From assembly GCF_052162025.1 (NCBI RefSeq), contig NZ_CP197401.1:4464001-4528000 (forward strand): 64,000 nt of DNA, in the 5' to 3' direction. Origin of the DNA: Methylobacter sp015476545. GTDB lineage: Bacteria; Pseudomonadota; Gammaproteobacteria; Methylococcales; Methylomonadaceae. Shown here one piece after another: positions 1 through 8,262 of this stretch. Within the stretch, counting starts at the first letter, position 1, and each line of letters starts with the position of its first letter. The notes under the pieces were generated by a model. That model saw only the letters and a program-made list of their open reading frames with translations, was not told where the DNA came from and ran no database searches. Position numbers and translations under genes: made by a program.

Positions 1-158
1 GAGGTGAAAAAACTACTGAGCTTTTTTTCATCGCGTTGCTCGGATTTCTGTATGGAGATGTCAATATCCGCCCGAGAGAAACCATGAATTAAAAGTTGCT
101 GCACGGCGTCTTGGGCATCGGAAGGATCATCAAATATGCCTACTACTGTCTGACTCAT
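1..158 (-). CDS. General stress protein 17M-like domain protein (C-terminus cut by window edge)
   Basis: The ATG at 158 opens a frame that runs off the left edge; 52 codons are visible. The start reads MSQTVVGIFDDPSDAQDAVQ, the opening beta-strand and helix of the YflT / general-stress-protein-17M domain (xVVGIFDxxxxAxxAVxxL), followed by a GFSRADIDIS segment. This family has no proven biochemical role and occurs in stress-induced proteins. It lies 48 bp downstream of, and on the same strand as, a DUF2382 (YsnF/AvaK) gene. The two domains often occur fused or adjacent, which supports the call. The C-terminal part is not visible. Confidence 0.7.
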   Translation of the reverse strand, partial: MSQTVVGIFDDPSDAQDAVQQLLIHGFSRADIDISIQKSEQRDEKKLSSFFT

Positions 159-206
159 AATCTTTACCTATAAAGCTGATTTTCGATTAAAAACAAAGGT
201 GTTTTG

Positions 207-668
207 TCAGCATCCGTTTTGCTCGGCGCCATAGTAATCAGGGCGGTCAATGTTGAGGCGTTCAACGCTCACCGTCTCCTTGCTTAAATTCACTGATTGG
301 GGTTCCTGCTTTTGATTCTGGCGTTTAGTTACATGTAACTCCTCGACTAGCATCAGGCGCTTTTCAATCACAGCCACTTCCATTGTTACCGGAATCACCA
401 TCGTGTCGCCCTCGTATCGGACTGAGGGCGGCGGTGAATCGATAAACTGGTTGATAGCGACCCTTTCCACCTGTATCTCCTCATGCATCAGCGGCACGGC
501 GACCGTTTCTTCATGTGCTGTCACCCGTTTTGAAATTCGTATCTTTCCGGTCTCCACGACCCTTTTATCAATACGTAACTGTTCTTCAATAACGGGTATT
601 ACATCCACGCTCGCTATAGCCTGCGCTGGCTGATGCAATGTTTCTGGAGGATTATCCTTTTGACCCAT
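207..668 (-). CDS. YsnF/AvaK (DUF2382) domain stress-response protein
   Basis: A 153-residue protein with the charged, repetitive DUF2382 pattern: IPVIEEQLRIDKRVVETGKIR, then RVTAHEETVAVPL and EEIQVERV, and a second half with EVAVIEKRLMLVEELHVTKR. The repeated xxExxxVxKxxVxxGxVxVxK pattern is the family hallmark. There is no signal peptide or membrane segment, so it is probably cytoplasmic. Function is unknown; members are linked to osmotic or oxidative stress. It is first in a two-gene minus-strand unit with the stress-17M-like gene at the window edge. ATG at 668. Confidence 0.8.
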   Translation of the reverse strand: MGQKDNPPETLHQPAQAIASVDVIPVIEEQLRIDKRVVETGKIRISKRVTAHEETVAVPLMHEEIQVERVAINQFIDSPPPSVRYEGDTMVIPVTMEVAVIEKRLMLVEELHVTKRQNQKQEPQSVNLSKETVSVERLNIDRPDYYGAEQNGC

Positions 669-1194
669 GACTTTTCACCGACTGTAAACACTTTTCAATA
701 TGTCCATTTCTCTTCATTTGATTGAAAAGAAATCACGGCTTGCACAGAAGATCTGCGTGATCTGTGTCTAACTATCTGTTGAGTCATATCTTCCCCTCAA
801 GTGCTTGAATTAAAAGAGATAGGACTTCTTCCTGGAGAATAGCCACAGGCCATTTGCTCCCAGCAAAGGAATGTAAACTACAACAAAAAGAACAAAACTT
901 ATGTACGCCACGGCACAAAAGCAAAGAATTAATTCTCTGAAGGCTGGGATCGTCCTGGGAAAAAATCCCTGACTCGCTCTGCAAAATCTTGCCCTGTCAG
1001 CCTAGGCTTCAAGCCAATGGCGGCCCTTCACCATGCCCGCGCACATCTGCTTTGCATGAGTTTTCAGCCACCTTGCGCTATATCTACTAAAATGACATTG
1101 TGCACAGCGCCCCTGCCTGTGCAGAGAAACGCCGATGCCAAAGCCCCGCATTCAGGCGATCATCCATCCAATCAGTGGCTATCTGGAATAAAAC
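669..1194. other. Intergenic region, no supported gene
   Basis: This 526-bp gap lies between the divergent DUF2382 gene and the DUF3592 gene. The only open frame of note (minus, 784-984) starts with TTG, has no clear ribosome-binding site and resembles no family I know. Both flanking genes point away from the gap, so their promoters must lie here, but I see no convincing sigma-70 box. Confidence 0.5.
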
Positions 1195-2961
1195 ATGCCC
1201 TCTACCGTCAAAACCGAAAAAAGTTGGCTGCTTGCCTTGTTCGGGCTGCCGTTTTTCTGTATCGGCGCAGGTTTCCTGCTGTTTTCCATTGTGCCGACGT
1301 TGTATGACGCTGCGCGCATGGCTTCCTGGCCGGAAACGCCGGGAACCCTGCTGCAGGCCCAGATCGTCACCAGCCATTCCGACGATTCCACAACCTATGG
1401 GGTAAAAGCCGAATACCGTTATAACGTCGACGGGCGGGACTATCGCGGCAACCGTGTCGCCATCAACACAGGCAACGACAATGTCGGCGACTTCCAGCAA
1501 TCGCTGGGCAGTCGCCTGGAAAATGCCCGCATAAACAATCAAACGGTCAGCGTCTGGTATGATCCTTCAAATCCGGAAGATGCCGTGTTGAATAGGGACA
1601 TTCGCTGGGGCTTGCTCGGTTTCAAATTGATCTTCGTCGTTGCCTTCGGCGGTGCCGGTTTTGCGATGATCTATTTCGGCCTGCGCGGCGCAAAAACCGC
1701 GGCGATACGGGCGGGCGGCACAAAGCCCTGGTTGCAGCGGCCCGAATGGCAAGGCGGCATCATCCAGTCCAATGCTAAAACCGGCATGTACTTCGCCTGG
1801 GGTTTTGCCGTATTCTGGAATCTGATCAGCACCCCTACCGCCTTTTTCATACCGGACATCTGGCGCGAGAAAGGCGCGCTTGCGCTGCTGGTGCTGTTAT
1901 TCCCCTGCGTGGGTCTGGGCCTGCTGTTTTGGGCGATCAAATCCACACTGGAATGGAAACGTTTCGGCGCGACGCCGATGACCATGGACCCTTTCCCTGG
2001 TGCTATCGGCGGCGATGTCGGCGGCGAGATACTCGTCAACCTCCCTTTCCAGCCATCCACGGCTTTCGAAGTGACCCTTAGCTGCATCAACAGTTACATT
2101 TCAGGCCGTGGTGAAGACCGTTCGCGTAGCGAAAAAGTCATCTGGCAGGACCAGGGATATGCCGAGGTCCATCCATCGATGCACGGTACTCGCCTGCAAT
2201 ACCGGTTTGAAGTGCCGGACGGTTTGCCGTCAAGTGAAGAGCGCAGCGACAATTACCATTTGTGGCGGCTCAATATCCACGGTGATATGCCCGGTGTAGA
2301 CTTAAAGCGCAACTTCGAAATCCCCGTCTATCCCGGCAAAGAAAAATCCCGCCGCATCACCACTCTCTCCACGCAACACCGACTATCCGGGCATGTACAA
2401 CTCAGAGCAGACGCACTGTTGCCGCTGACTCGTACCGGCATCCGCGTCGACCTCTACTACCCGATGGGGCGCAAGCCGTTGAGCGCGTTTGTCATCATGC
2501 TGTTCGGCGGCATCTTCAGCGGCGTCGGCGTGTTTCTCTGGAAGCAGGCAGTGCAGGAAGGCTTCCCGCTGTACCTCATGAGCGGCATATCCAGCCTTGT
2601 AGGCAATCTGATCGTGCTTGCGGGCTTGTACGAGCTATTCAATTCGCTGCATGTCCGGTTCGACGGCCATTCGCTCACCGCCGTTCGGCGCATTCTCGGC
2701 GTTCCGGTCAGCAACAAAACCTCCGCCTATCCGCTGATTCGCTCGATCGAAATCAAACAAAACGGCAGCAGTCAGTCCGGCAATACTCATCACATCAATT
2801 ACCAGATCATCGCCAAAACCGCCTCGGGGACTATTGTTTTGGCTGAAGGTTTGAATTCCCATAGCAAAGCGAAGCTGGTAGTGGATTATTTTGAGAAATT
2901 GACGGGGTTGAGGGATACACAGACAGCGCCGGCATCAGGCGCATACTCCCGGCTACGGTAA
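1195..2961 (+). CDS. DUF3592 domain multi-pass membrane protein
   Basis: A 588-residue protein. An N-terminal membrane segment (about residues 12-34) is followed by a DUF3592-type extracytoplasmic domain with a W-P-x-T-P-G-T motif near residue 50 and a YRYNVDGRDYRGNRV strand. Further hydrophobic segments lie near residues 135-160, 195-250 and 435-495. DUF3592 proteins are membrane proteins of unknown function. The protein is longer than simple DUF3592 members (about 150 residues) and carries a large soluble C-terminal half. Convergent with the DUF2956 gene, leaving only 7 bp between stop codons. Confidence 0.75.
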   Translation: MPSTVKTEKSWLLALFGLPFFCIGAGFLLFSIVPTLYDAARMASWPETPGTLLQAQIVTSHSDDSTTYGVKAEYRYNVDGRDYRGNRVAINTGNDNVGDFQQSLGSRLENARINNQTVSVWYDPSNPEDAVLNRDIRWGLLGFKLIFVVAFGGAGFAMIYFGLRGAKTAAIRAGGTKPWLQRPEWQGGIIQSNAKTGMYFAWGFAVFWNLISTPTAFFIPDIWREKGALALLVLLFPCVGLGLLFWAIKSTLEWKRFGATPMTMDPFPGAIGGDVGGEILVNLPFQPSTAFEVTLSCINSYISGRGEDRSRSEKVIWQDQGYAEVHPSMHGTRLQYRFEVPDGLPSSEERSDNYHLWRLNIHGDMPGVDLKRNFEIPVYPGKEKSRRITTLSTQHRLSGHVQLRADALLPLTRTGIRVDLYYPMGRKPLSAFVIMLFGGIFSGVGVFLWKQAVQEGFPLYLMSGISSLVGNLIVLAGLYELFNSLHVRFDGHSLTAVRRILGVPVSNKTSAYPLIRSIEIKQNGSSQSGNTHHINYQIIAKTASGTIVLAEGLNSHSKAKLVVDYFEKLTGLRDTQTAPASGAYSRLR

Positions 2962-2968
2962 TGGCTAT

Positions 2969-3316
2969 TCACTGGCCTCGGGAAACGAAAAAATAAACAC
3001 CCCATCCCAACCAGCTCAAAGCCAGCAGCAGCCAGGGCAGCCAATGCTGCCGGTAAACAATCCGTTCCACAATTTCCATTTCCTGATCCTCCGGCTCGGC
3101 AGAGTGCTGCTGGCTTGAAGCCTTCTTGAGCTTCCGGCTCAACTCCCTGGTCTTTTCCTTTTGCTGCTTCTTATAAAGCGCAATGCCTTTTTCAATGCCC
3201 TGGGCGATCAGTTTGGTTTGTTCCTTGGTTTGCCCCGGGCGCTGCGTCGCCCTGGCGATTTTCAGCGCTTCCGCCTGGGTTTCCGGCGACGGTTTTTGGT
3301 AAATGTTTTTGGTCAT
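2969..3316 (-). CDS. DUF2956 family protein
   Basis: A 115-residue protein beginning MTKNIYQKPSPETQAEALKI, with the conserved family core RPGQTKEQTKLIAQGIEKGI (about residues 26-45), a Lys/Gln-rich charged helix, and a C-terminal membrane anchor LPWLLLALSWLGWGVYFF. This matches DUF2956, a small gammaproteobacterial family of unknown function. I chose the ATG at 3316 over an in-frame TTG four codons upstream because family members start near the MxK position. Confidence 0.8.
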   Translation of the reverse strand: MTKNIYQKPSPETQAEALKIARATQRPGQTKEQTKLIAQGIEKGIALYKKQQKEKTRELSRKLKKASSQQHSAEPEDQEMEIVERIVYRQHWLPWLLLALSWLGWGVYFFVSRGQ

Positions 3317-3581
3317 GTGATATATCAATAGTGGGTTTTTCTAATTCGCATAATCAGAGCGCTAGGGCTGGCTGGTATGGGGAAACCCATCATTTGCAGC
3401 CGATGCGTTTAAAAATTAGCCAAATATAACAAACTTTTCCCAAACCGGCCGAGGCATTCCCCCATCCGCGATGTTTATCCAATATCGGCCAATGTTTAAA
3501 CGTCAGAGGAATCTTACTCAGCGAATTGAATCAAATATAACAGTAACTTCGTTTTTCAAACAGAAAAGCACTGGGAGGATT

Positions 3582-4760
3582 ATGAGCCGGCTGACATTGA
3601 TTGAGTCGATATTTCCCCGCATGGTGGAACTGCGCAGGACCTTCCATCGCTACCCGGAGCTGGCGTTTGAGGAGGAGAGAACCGCTCTGGTCATCATGGA
3701 GGAACTGCGGCGTCTGGATATTCCTTTTGAATATGGCGGCGTGGGCGGTGGCATTGTCGGCAAGATCACTGGCCAGGACGACGGCCCGACGATTGCATTG
3801 CGGGCGGATATGGACGGCCTGCCCGGCGACGAGACGACCGGACTGCCTTTTGCCTCTGTCAATCCGGGCAGGATGCATGCGTGCGGCCACGATGGCCATA
3901 TGTCCATGCTCCTGGGAGCGGCGGCCATGCTCAAGGAAAACCCGCCGCCAGGCCGCGTGGTGCTGATTTTCCAGCCTGCCGAAGAGCGAGGGGGCGGCGC
4001 CAAAGTGATGATCCAGTCCGGGGCGCTCGACCGCGTGAAGGCGATCTTCGGCGGTCATGTGATGCGCCAGTTCAGGGTGGGCGAGATCATGGTCGCCCAT
4101 GGCACAATTACCGCCCAGTCCGACAAGTTCACCATCCGGATACGCGGGCGCGGCGGGCATGGCGCGCGGCCTCATGAGGCCGTAGATGCCGTAGTGGTCG
4201 CCGGTTTGCTGATCATGGCGGTGCAGACCCTGGTGTCGCGAGAAATCAGCCCGTTTCACCCTTCGGTGGTGACTATCGGCCAGGTACAGGCCGGCACGGC
4301 GGCCAACGTCATTGCCGAGCATGCTGTTTTACAGGGCACGATTCGAACCACCGAGCGCCCGGTGCGAAGACACATCATCGAAGGACTCAAGCGCATAGCG
4401 AAAGCGACCGGCGCTCTGCATAACGCGATCGTCGATGTGGAAATTTCGGAAGGCTACCCGCCCGTGGTCAATACCCAGCAAGAGGCGGAGATCGCCAGAC
4501 TCGCGGCGCTTAAGGTGGTCGGGCAGCAGGGACTGGTCCCTATCGATAATCCGAGCATGGGGGCAGAAGATTTCGCCTATTATCTCAAGCAAATCCCGGG
4601 CTGTTACGTCCGTTTCGGCGCCCGGCGCGAAGGCTGGGAAAATATCCCCTTGCACAGTCCCGCCTTTGATTTTGATGAAGAAGCCTTGAAGGTCGGAGCG
4701 GCCTTCTTCGACGAAGTCGCCAGGGAAGCGATCAGAGCCTATGCCCAAGAAGAATCCTGA
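3582..4760 (+). CDS. M20 family metallopeptidase / amidohydrolase (hippurate hydrolase-like)
   Basis: A 392-residue enzyme expected to hydrolyse N-acyl amino acids or similar amides with two metal ions. Visible M20D features: HRYPELAFEE (about 22-31), ALRADMDGLP (72-81), MHACGHDGHMSML with metal ligands C101 and H103, QPAEERGGGA with the catalytic Glu pair at 134-135, GGHV (H159), the dimerisation domain starting KFTIRIRGRGGHGARPHEAVD, and PSMGAEDFAYY near the C-terminus. The ATG at 3582 follows a strong GGGAGGA box at 3573-3579; the open frame extends upstream to 3471 without such a site. The stop overlaps the next gene by 20 bp, so the two are probably co-translated. Substrate unknown. Confidence 0.88.
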   Translation: MSRLTLIESIFPRMVELRRTFHRYPELAFEEERTALVIMEELRRLDIPFEYGGVGGGIVGKITGQDDGPTIALRADMDGLPGDETTGLPFASVNPGRMHACGHDGHMSMLLGAAAMLKENPPPGRVVLIFQPAEERGGGAKVMIQSGALDRVKAIFGGHVMRQFRVGEIMVAHGTITAQSDKFTIRIRGRGGHGARPHEAVDAVVVAGLLIMAVQTLVSREISPFHPSVVTIGQVQAGTAANVIAEHAVLQGTIRTTERPVRRHIIEGLKRIAKATGALHNAIVDVEISEGYPPVVNTQQEAEIARLAALKVVGQQGLVPIDNPSMGAEDFAYYLKQIPGCYVRFGARREGWENIPLHSPAFDFDEEALKVGAAFFDEVAREAIRAYAQEES

Positions 4761-5898
4761 GCATACAACTCATCCGGACATTGAGTTCAAAGCTTGCGCC
4801 GATGCCACGCTGGGCATCGAAATCGAGTTTCAGCTGCTGGACCCTCTGACGCTGGACTTGACGGACGGCATCTCGTCGCTGTTGGACAGCTATCCCGAAA
4901 CGCCGGCAATCAAGCCGGAAATGACCCAATGTTCCGTTGAGATCAACTCGAAGGTATGCGCAAACATCCGGGAATTGGAAGCGGATGTGATGTCGCTGGC
5001 CAGGACGTTGAAGGAACGTTGCGATGCGCTGGGCATGGCCCTTTGTACCGCCGGCACCCATCCTTTCTGCCGGCGTCCGGTCGGCATTACCCCGCGGCCG
5101 CGTTATCTCGCCATCGGGGAGAAGATGAGCTATCTGTCGCGCCGGCTGAAAACCTTCGCCCTGCATGTCCATGTAGGGATGCCTTCCGGCGATGTGGCGC
5201 TTGCCGTCATGACCCTGCTCAAGCCCTATTTGCCCATCTTATTGGCATTATCGGCCAGCTCGCCTTTTTGGGAAGGAGAGGATACCGGTTGTTCCTCATT
5301 CCGTCAGCGATTTCTGGCGATAATGAGAGATTACGGCGTGCCGCCAAGCTTCGGTACCTGGAGCGATTTTGCCGAATTCTTCAGCCACACCCGTAAATCC
5401 GGGCTGAGCCTGATCTGCCGCGATATCCACTGGGATCTTCGCCCTTCCCCCGGCTTCGGCACCCTTGAAGTCAGGGTGATGGATGCGCTGCCCACTGTCC
5501 GCGAGAACATCATGATGGCGGCGTTGACATACACCCTGATCGTCTATCTCCTGCATTGCCACGAACAAAAAGCATTGGGCCATCTTCCTCCGCAGCACTG
5601 GTGGATGGAAAAGATGAATCATTTCAACGCCTCCTGCTGGGGGCTGAATGCCGACTATATTGTCGATAACCAAGACCATAGCAGCCCTATCAAGGCAGTG
5701 ATTGAGGAGACCTTCCAGAAGCTGGCTCCAACCGCTCTTGAACTGGGAACCACAGACTACCTGCGGCATCTGGAAAATCATCTTGTCAACAAACCCAGCT
5801 ATCTCCGTCAACGTCGGCTGTTTCAGGAAACCGGCTCCTTAAGAACCGTGGCCGCCACACTAGTCAGGGAATTGGAGGAGGAGCTGGCAACCCGCTGA
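4741..5898 (+). CDS. YbdK-like carboxylate-amine ligase (GCS2 family)
   Basis: A 385-residue protein of the glutamate-cysteine ligase type 2 family. Seen: TLGIEIEFQLLDPLTL at about 23-38 (the GxExE ATP/metal-binding start), VEINSKVC, a CTAGTHPF motif, LHVHVGMPSGD around 141-151 and GFGTLEVRVMDALPT around 239-253. Family members make gamma-glutamyl-type amide bonds, usually weakly. It overlaps the M20 hydrolase by 20 bp, so a ligase and an amide hydrolase are translated together. This might mean turnover of one gamma-glutamyl or amide metabolite, but that is inference only. Confidence 0.85.
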   Translation: MPKKNPEHTTHPDIEFKACADATLGIEIEFQLLDPLTLDLTDGISSLLDSYPETPAIKPEMTQCSVEINSKVCANIRELEADVMSLARTLKERCDALGMALCTAGTHPFCRRPVGITPRPRYLAIGEKMSYLSRRLKTFALHVHVGMPSGDVALAVMTLLKPYLPILLALSASSPFWEGEDTGCSSFRQRFLAIMRDYGVPPSFGTWSDFAEFFSHTRKSGLSLICRDIHWDLRPSPGFGTLEVRVMDALPTVRENIMMAALTYTLIVYLLHCHEQKALGHLPPQHWWMEKMNHFNASCWGLNADYIVDNQDHSSPIKAVIEETFQKLAPTALELGTTDYLRHLENHLVNKPSYLRQRRLFQETGSLRTVAATLVRELEEELATR

Positions 5899-5911
5899 AT
5901 ATCCGCCGCGT

Positions 5912-6634
5912 CTACCGTGGGACCGCAGCCCTTGCCAGGGCATTGGCTGGCTGGTTGTGCAGGCGAGGGATAGCGCGAAGGATAAACCGCTTCAGGCTTG
6001 CTGCCTGCCTGCGCAACTCATTGAGCCGATTATCGCCGCGGTGTTCGTCCCATAACTGCACCAAACCCCGATTGTCGGTGTAAAGCCATAGCCATTTTTG
6101 CTGTCTTTCCGTGGCGCATTGCATGACGGCTGCCAGTGCGGCCAGTTCAGCGGCGAAGGCGCCTTTCTCCCCTATCGATCGGCTTATACGTTCAATGACC
6201 AGGCCGTCACTGTCCACCAGCAGGCCGCCGATACCGGCTTGCTGGCGCCCGTTAGCTTCAAAGCTCGCCCCATCTGCCCAACCGCAGCTCCACCCCTTCG
6301 GTACCTCAGCGGCATAGACGGCCAGGATCAGTTCATCGCGCAAGCGCAACAGAGGCGTACGGTCAGCGTTTCGCCGCCTGGCCAACAGCGTGGCGCGCCT
6401 GCGGATCCGCTCGGCCAGCGGCCCGGGTTCACTGGCTTCGGCAAGCTGCCTGAGCTTTTTGCGAGTCTCGTCGGTCGGAGCTAAAAGCGCACTGTCGACA
6501 AGGGTGTTGAGTTGTTGGGCCTGGGTTTGCCGTGTCATAAGGCAATGATGCATGTCTTTTATGGCATTGTACCGAACGGCATGATCAGCCGCCATGGCCT
6601 CTCTGTCGTCGGCATCGCGAGCGATGCGGTTCAT
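5912..6634 (-). CDS. RNase H-like fold protein, atypical fourth acidic position
   Basis: A 240-residue protein whose C-terminal half carries an RNase HI-like domain: WADGAS (D121), ELAALAAV (E163) and LYTDNRGL (D187) supply three of the four metal-binding acids. The last motif, normally H-x-x-x-ADxLAR, reads HNQPANALARA, so the fourth aspartate appears to be Asn (about residue 231). Activity may be reduced. The N-terminal about 110 residues are helical and charged, with no family I recognise. The start overlaps the stop of the upstream GNAT gene by 4 bp (ATGA), indicating translational coupling. Confidence 0.7.
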   Translation of the reverse strand: MNRIARDADDREAMAADHAVRYNAIKDMHHCLMTRQTQAQQLNTLVDSALLAPTDETRKKLRQLAEASEPGPLAERIRRRATLLARRRNADRTPLLRLRDELILAVYAAEVPKGWSCGWADGASFEANGRQQAGIGGLLVDSDGLVIERISRSIGEKGAFAAELAALAAVMQCATERQQKWLWLYTDNRGLVQLWDEHRGDNRLNELRRQAASLKRFILRAIPRLHNQPANALARAAVPR

Positions 6635-7161
6635 GCTTCACCACATCCTACCGCGCTAGTCGGGAGAGCAAATACTTTGCTCGGCATCCCCATAAGAAAC
6701 GCCTGATGGGAGAATCTAAAGCCGACTTTTTCCAGAACCCGGATTGATGCAAAATTATCGAGATGAGTGAAAGCCATCAGATCTTTCAAGCCGAGAGCAT
6801 GAGCGCCATGCTGCACCCATGCCGATGCCGCTTCAGTAGCCAGCCCTTTGTTCCAATAGTCCGGCAATAGCCGGTATCCCAGCTCAAAACGCTTTAATTC
6901 GGAGCAATACATAAGACCTGAGTCGCCGATGGGCTTCCCTGAACCGCGCTCAAGAATAATCCATTTCGCAAAACCGTATTGCGCCTGATGCTCAAGATAA
7001 TGCCGTATCCTGTCAAGCGTGGCATCAACCGATTTATCCGGGCCGAAAGGCGTGAATTTCATAACTTCGGGATCACCGAACCATGTGAATGCTTCCGTTG
7101 CATGGTCCGTTGAAAATGGAATGAGGATAGTACGGGAGGTTTGAAGCTCAGTTATGTTCAT
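6631..7161 (-). CDS. GNAT acetyltransferase (RimJ/RimL-like)
   Basis: A 176-residue acetyltransferase. The order of motifs matches the RimJ/RimL group: TSRTILIPFSTDHATEAF at the start, GKPIGDSGLMY, RFELGYRLLPDYWNKGLATEA (acetyl-CoA-binding region, about 90-110) and NFASIRVLEKVGFRF near residue 140. The substrate could be a protein N-terminus, an antibiotic or a small amine and cannot be told from sequence. First gene of a two-gene unit with the RNase H-like gene. Confidence 0.82.
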   Translation of the reverse strand: MNITELQTSRTILIPFSTDHATEAFTWFGDPEVMKFTPFGPDKSVDATLDRIRHYLEHQAQYGFAKWIILERGSGKPIGDSGLMYCSELKRFELGYRLLPDYWNKGLATEAASAWVQHGAHALGLKDLMAFTHLDNFASIRVLEKVGFRFSHQAFLMGMPSKVFALPTSAVGCGEA

Positions 7162-7289
7162 GGGATATCCTCATGATAAGTTAATGAAATCAAACCATCA
7201 GCAGCGGGTTGCCAAATAAAATGCCAGATAAAAAGCGTGTCTGGCTGCCGTATTTACAAGCTTTTTCACTTCATTCACGAAACACAAGC

Positions 7290-7312
7290 TTATCCACAAA
7301 AACTGTGGATAA
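7290..7312. promoter_or_regulatory. Inverted pair of consensus DnaA boxes
   Basis: TTATCCACA (7290-7298) and its exact inverse TGTGGATAA (7304-7312) are separated by 5 bp. Each matches the DnaA consensus TTATNCACA. They sit in the 279-bp gap between atpG (7441, minus) and the GNAT gene. The pair could titrate DnaA, mark a regulatory site, or simply form a 9-bp hairpin; no U-tract follows on either strand, so terminator function is weakly supported. I see no other boxes or AT-rich unwinding region that would make this an origin. Confidence 0.45.
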
Positions 7313-7440
7313 CTCTGTTAAAAAAACAGGGAATTCATCCCAAAAACCTTATTACTCAGTCACTTGGATCAGTTTGGCTAAAAATTGGCCGAGTGCGAGA
7401 CATCCTTAATAAAGTTGGAGCGCCGAATTCATCCGCTTCC

Positions 7441-8262
7441 TTAAAGATTTTCCACATTCAACAGTATGACTTCAATTTCCTCGGTGATTTCTTCCTGTCG
7501 ATGGATCTGAAATTTCCGGCGCAGTTTTACCGTTTCATTGTCGAGATGCAGCACCGCGCCGTCCAGATGCTGCAAGCGCAGGTGATTTTCCGCCATCAGC
7601 GACGTGTAACAGAGCTTATGCATGACGGCGAATAAATAATGCTCCACCATATCTGCGAAGAAATCGGCCGGATCAAGGTTCAGCAACGGCGGAAAACCGG
7701 AGCGGGGATGGCTCTGAGCGGCGTGCTGAAAAGGCGGCAACAGGGTCAGATGAGAGAGCCGGTTAAGCGCGCTGTCGTGATAGATGGCTTTCAATTCAAA
7801 GAAACCGCGCGTTTCCTGCAAAGAAGTAACTGTGCCGAGCAGACGGTTAACGACATCGGGGACTTCTTCCGCCGTATTGGCGCCTTCTATCGTAGCTATC
7901 GGTTCAGGATAAGCATCCGGCCACCTGTTGGCCAGCCTGCTGCCGATAATAATGACGTCCGCGTAGGCTGTCGTCGCCATTTCATTGATCAGACTGTCAT
8001 TGAAATCACCGCAAAGGCCTCGCTCGGACCCGATCACAATAACGATAGGGGGCGCGCTGCCAGCGGTATCCGGTACATAAGGGTAAAACGTAAGGAAATC
8101 CGCGGCCGCATCTTCAATGGCTTCGACGACCTTGTTCTGCATGGTTTGAAAGCGGAGCAATTTATGAATTTCTATAAATGCGAGATTTTTCATCGAGTTT
8201 AAAATACTCCGGATGTCCTCCATCTGGGTAATATGCTGCTTCAGCCGCCGGCTCTGGCTCAT
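7441..8262 (-). CDS. atpG: N-type F-ATPase gamma subunit
   Basis: A 273-residue central-stalk subunit. It starts MSQSRRLKQHITQMEDIRSI, the alternate-ATPase form of the gamma N-terminal helix, has the conserved IVIGSERGLCGDFN motif near residue 77, and a long C-terminal helix. Standard gamma subunits are about 285-300 residues. Last gene of the operon; its start overlaps the atpA stop by 4 bp. In the complex it turns inside the alpha3-beta3 ring and couples the c-ring to ATP chemistry. Confidence 0.88.
   Translation of the reverse strand: MSQSRRLKQHITQMEDIRSILNSMKNLAFIEIHKLLRFQTMQNKVVEAIEDAAADFLTFYPYVPDTAGSAPPIVIVIGSERGLCGDFNDSLINEMATTAYADVIIIGSRLANRWPDAYPEPIATIEGANTAEEVPDVVNRLLGTVTSLQETRGFFELKAIYHDSALNRLSHLTLLPPFQHAAQSHPRSGFPPLLNLDPADFFADMVEHYLFAVMHKLCYTSLMAENHLRLQHLDGAVLHLDNETVKLRRKFQIHRQEEITEEIEVILLNVENL

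Noticed and set aside
784..984. Minus-strand 66-codon frame with several Cys
   Set aside because: TTG start, no ribosome-binding site, no family resemblance; treated as chance.
3471..3581. Longer N-terminus for the M20 amidohydrolase
   Set aside because: The extra 37 residues are not family-like, while a strong ribosome-binding site precedes the ATG at 3582.
7290..7312. Chromosomal origin (oriC)
   Set aside because: Only two DnaA boxes; no dnaA, gidA or AT-rich unwinding element nearby.
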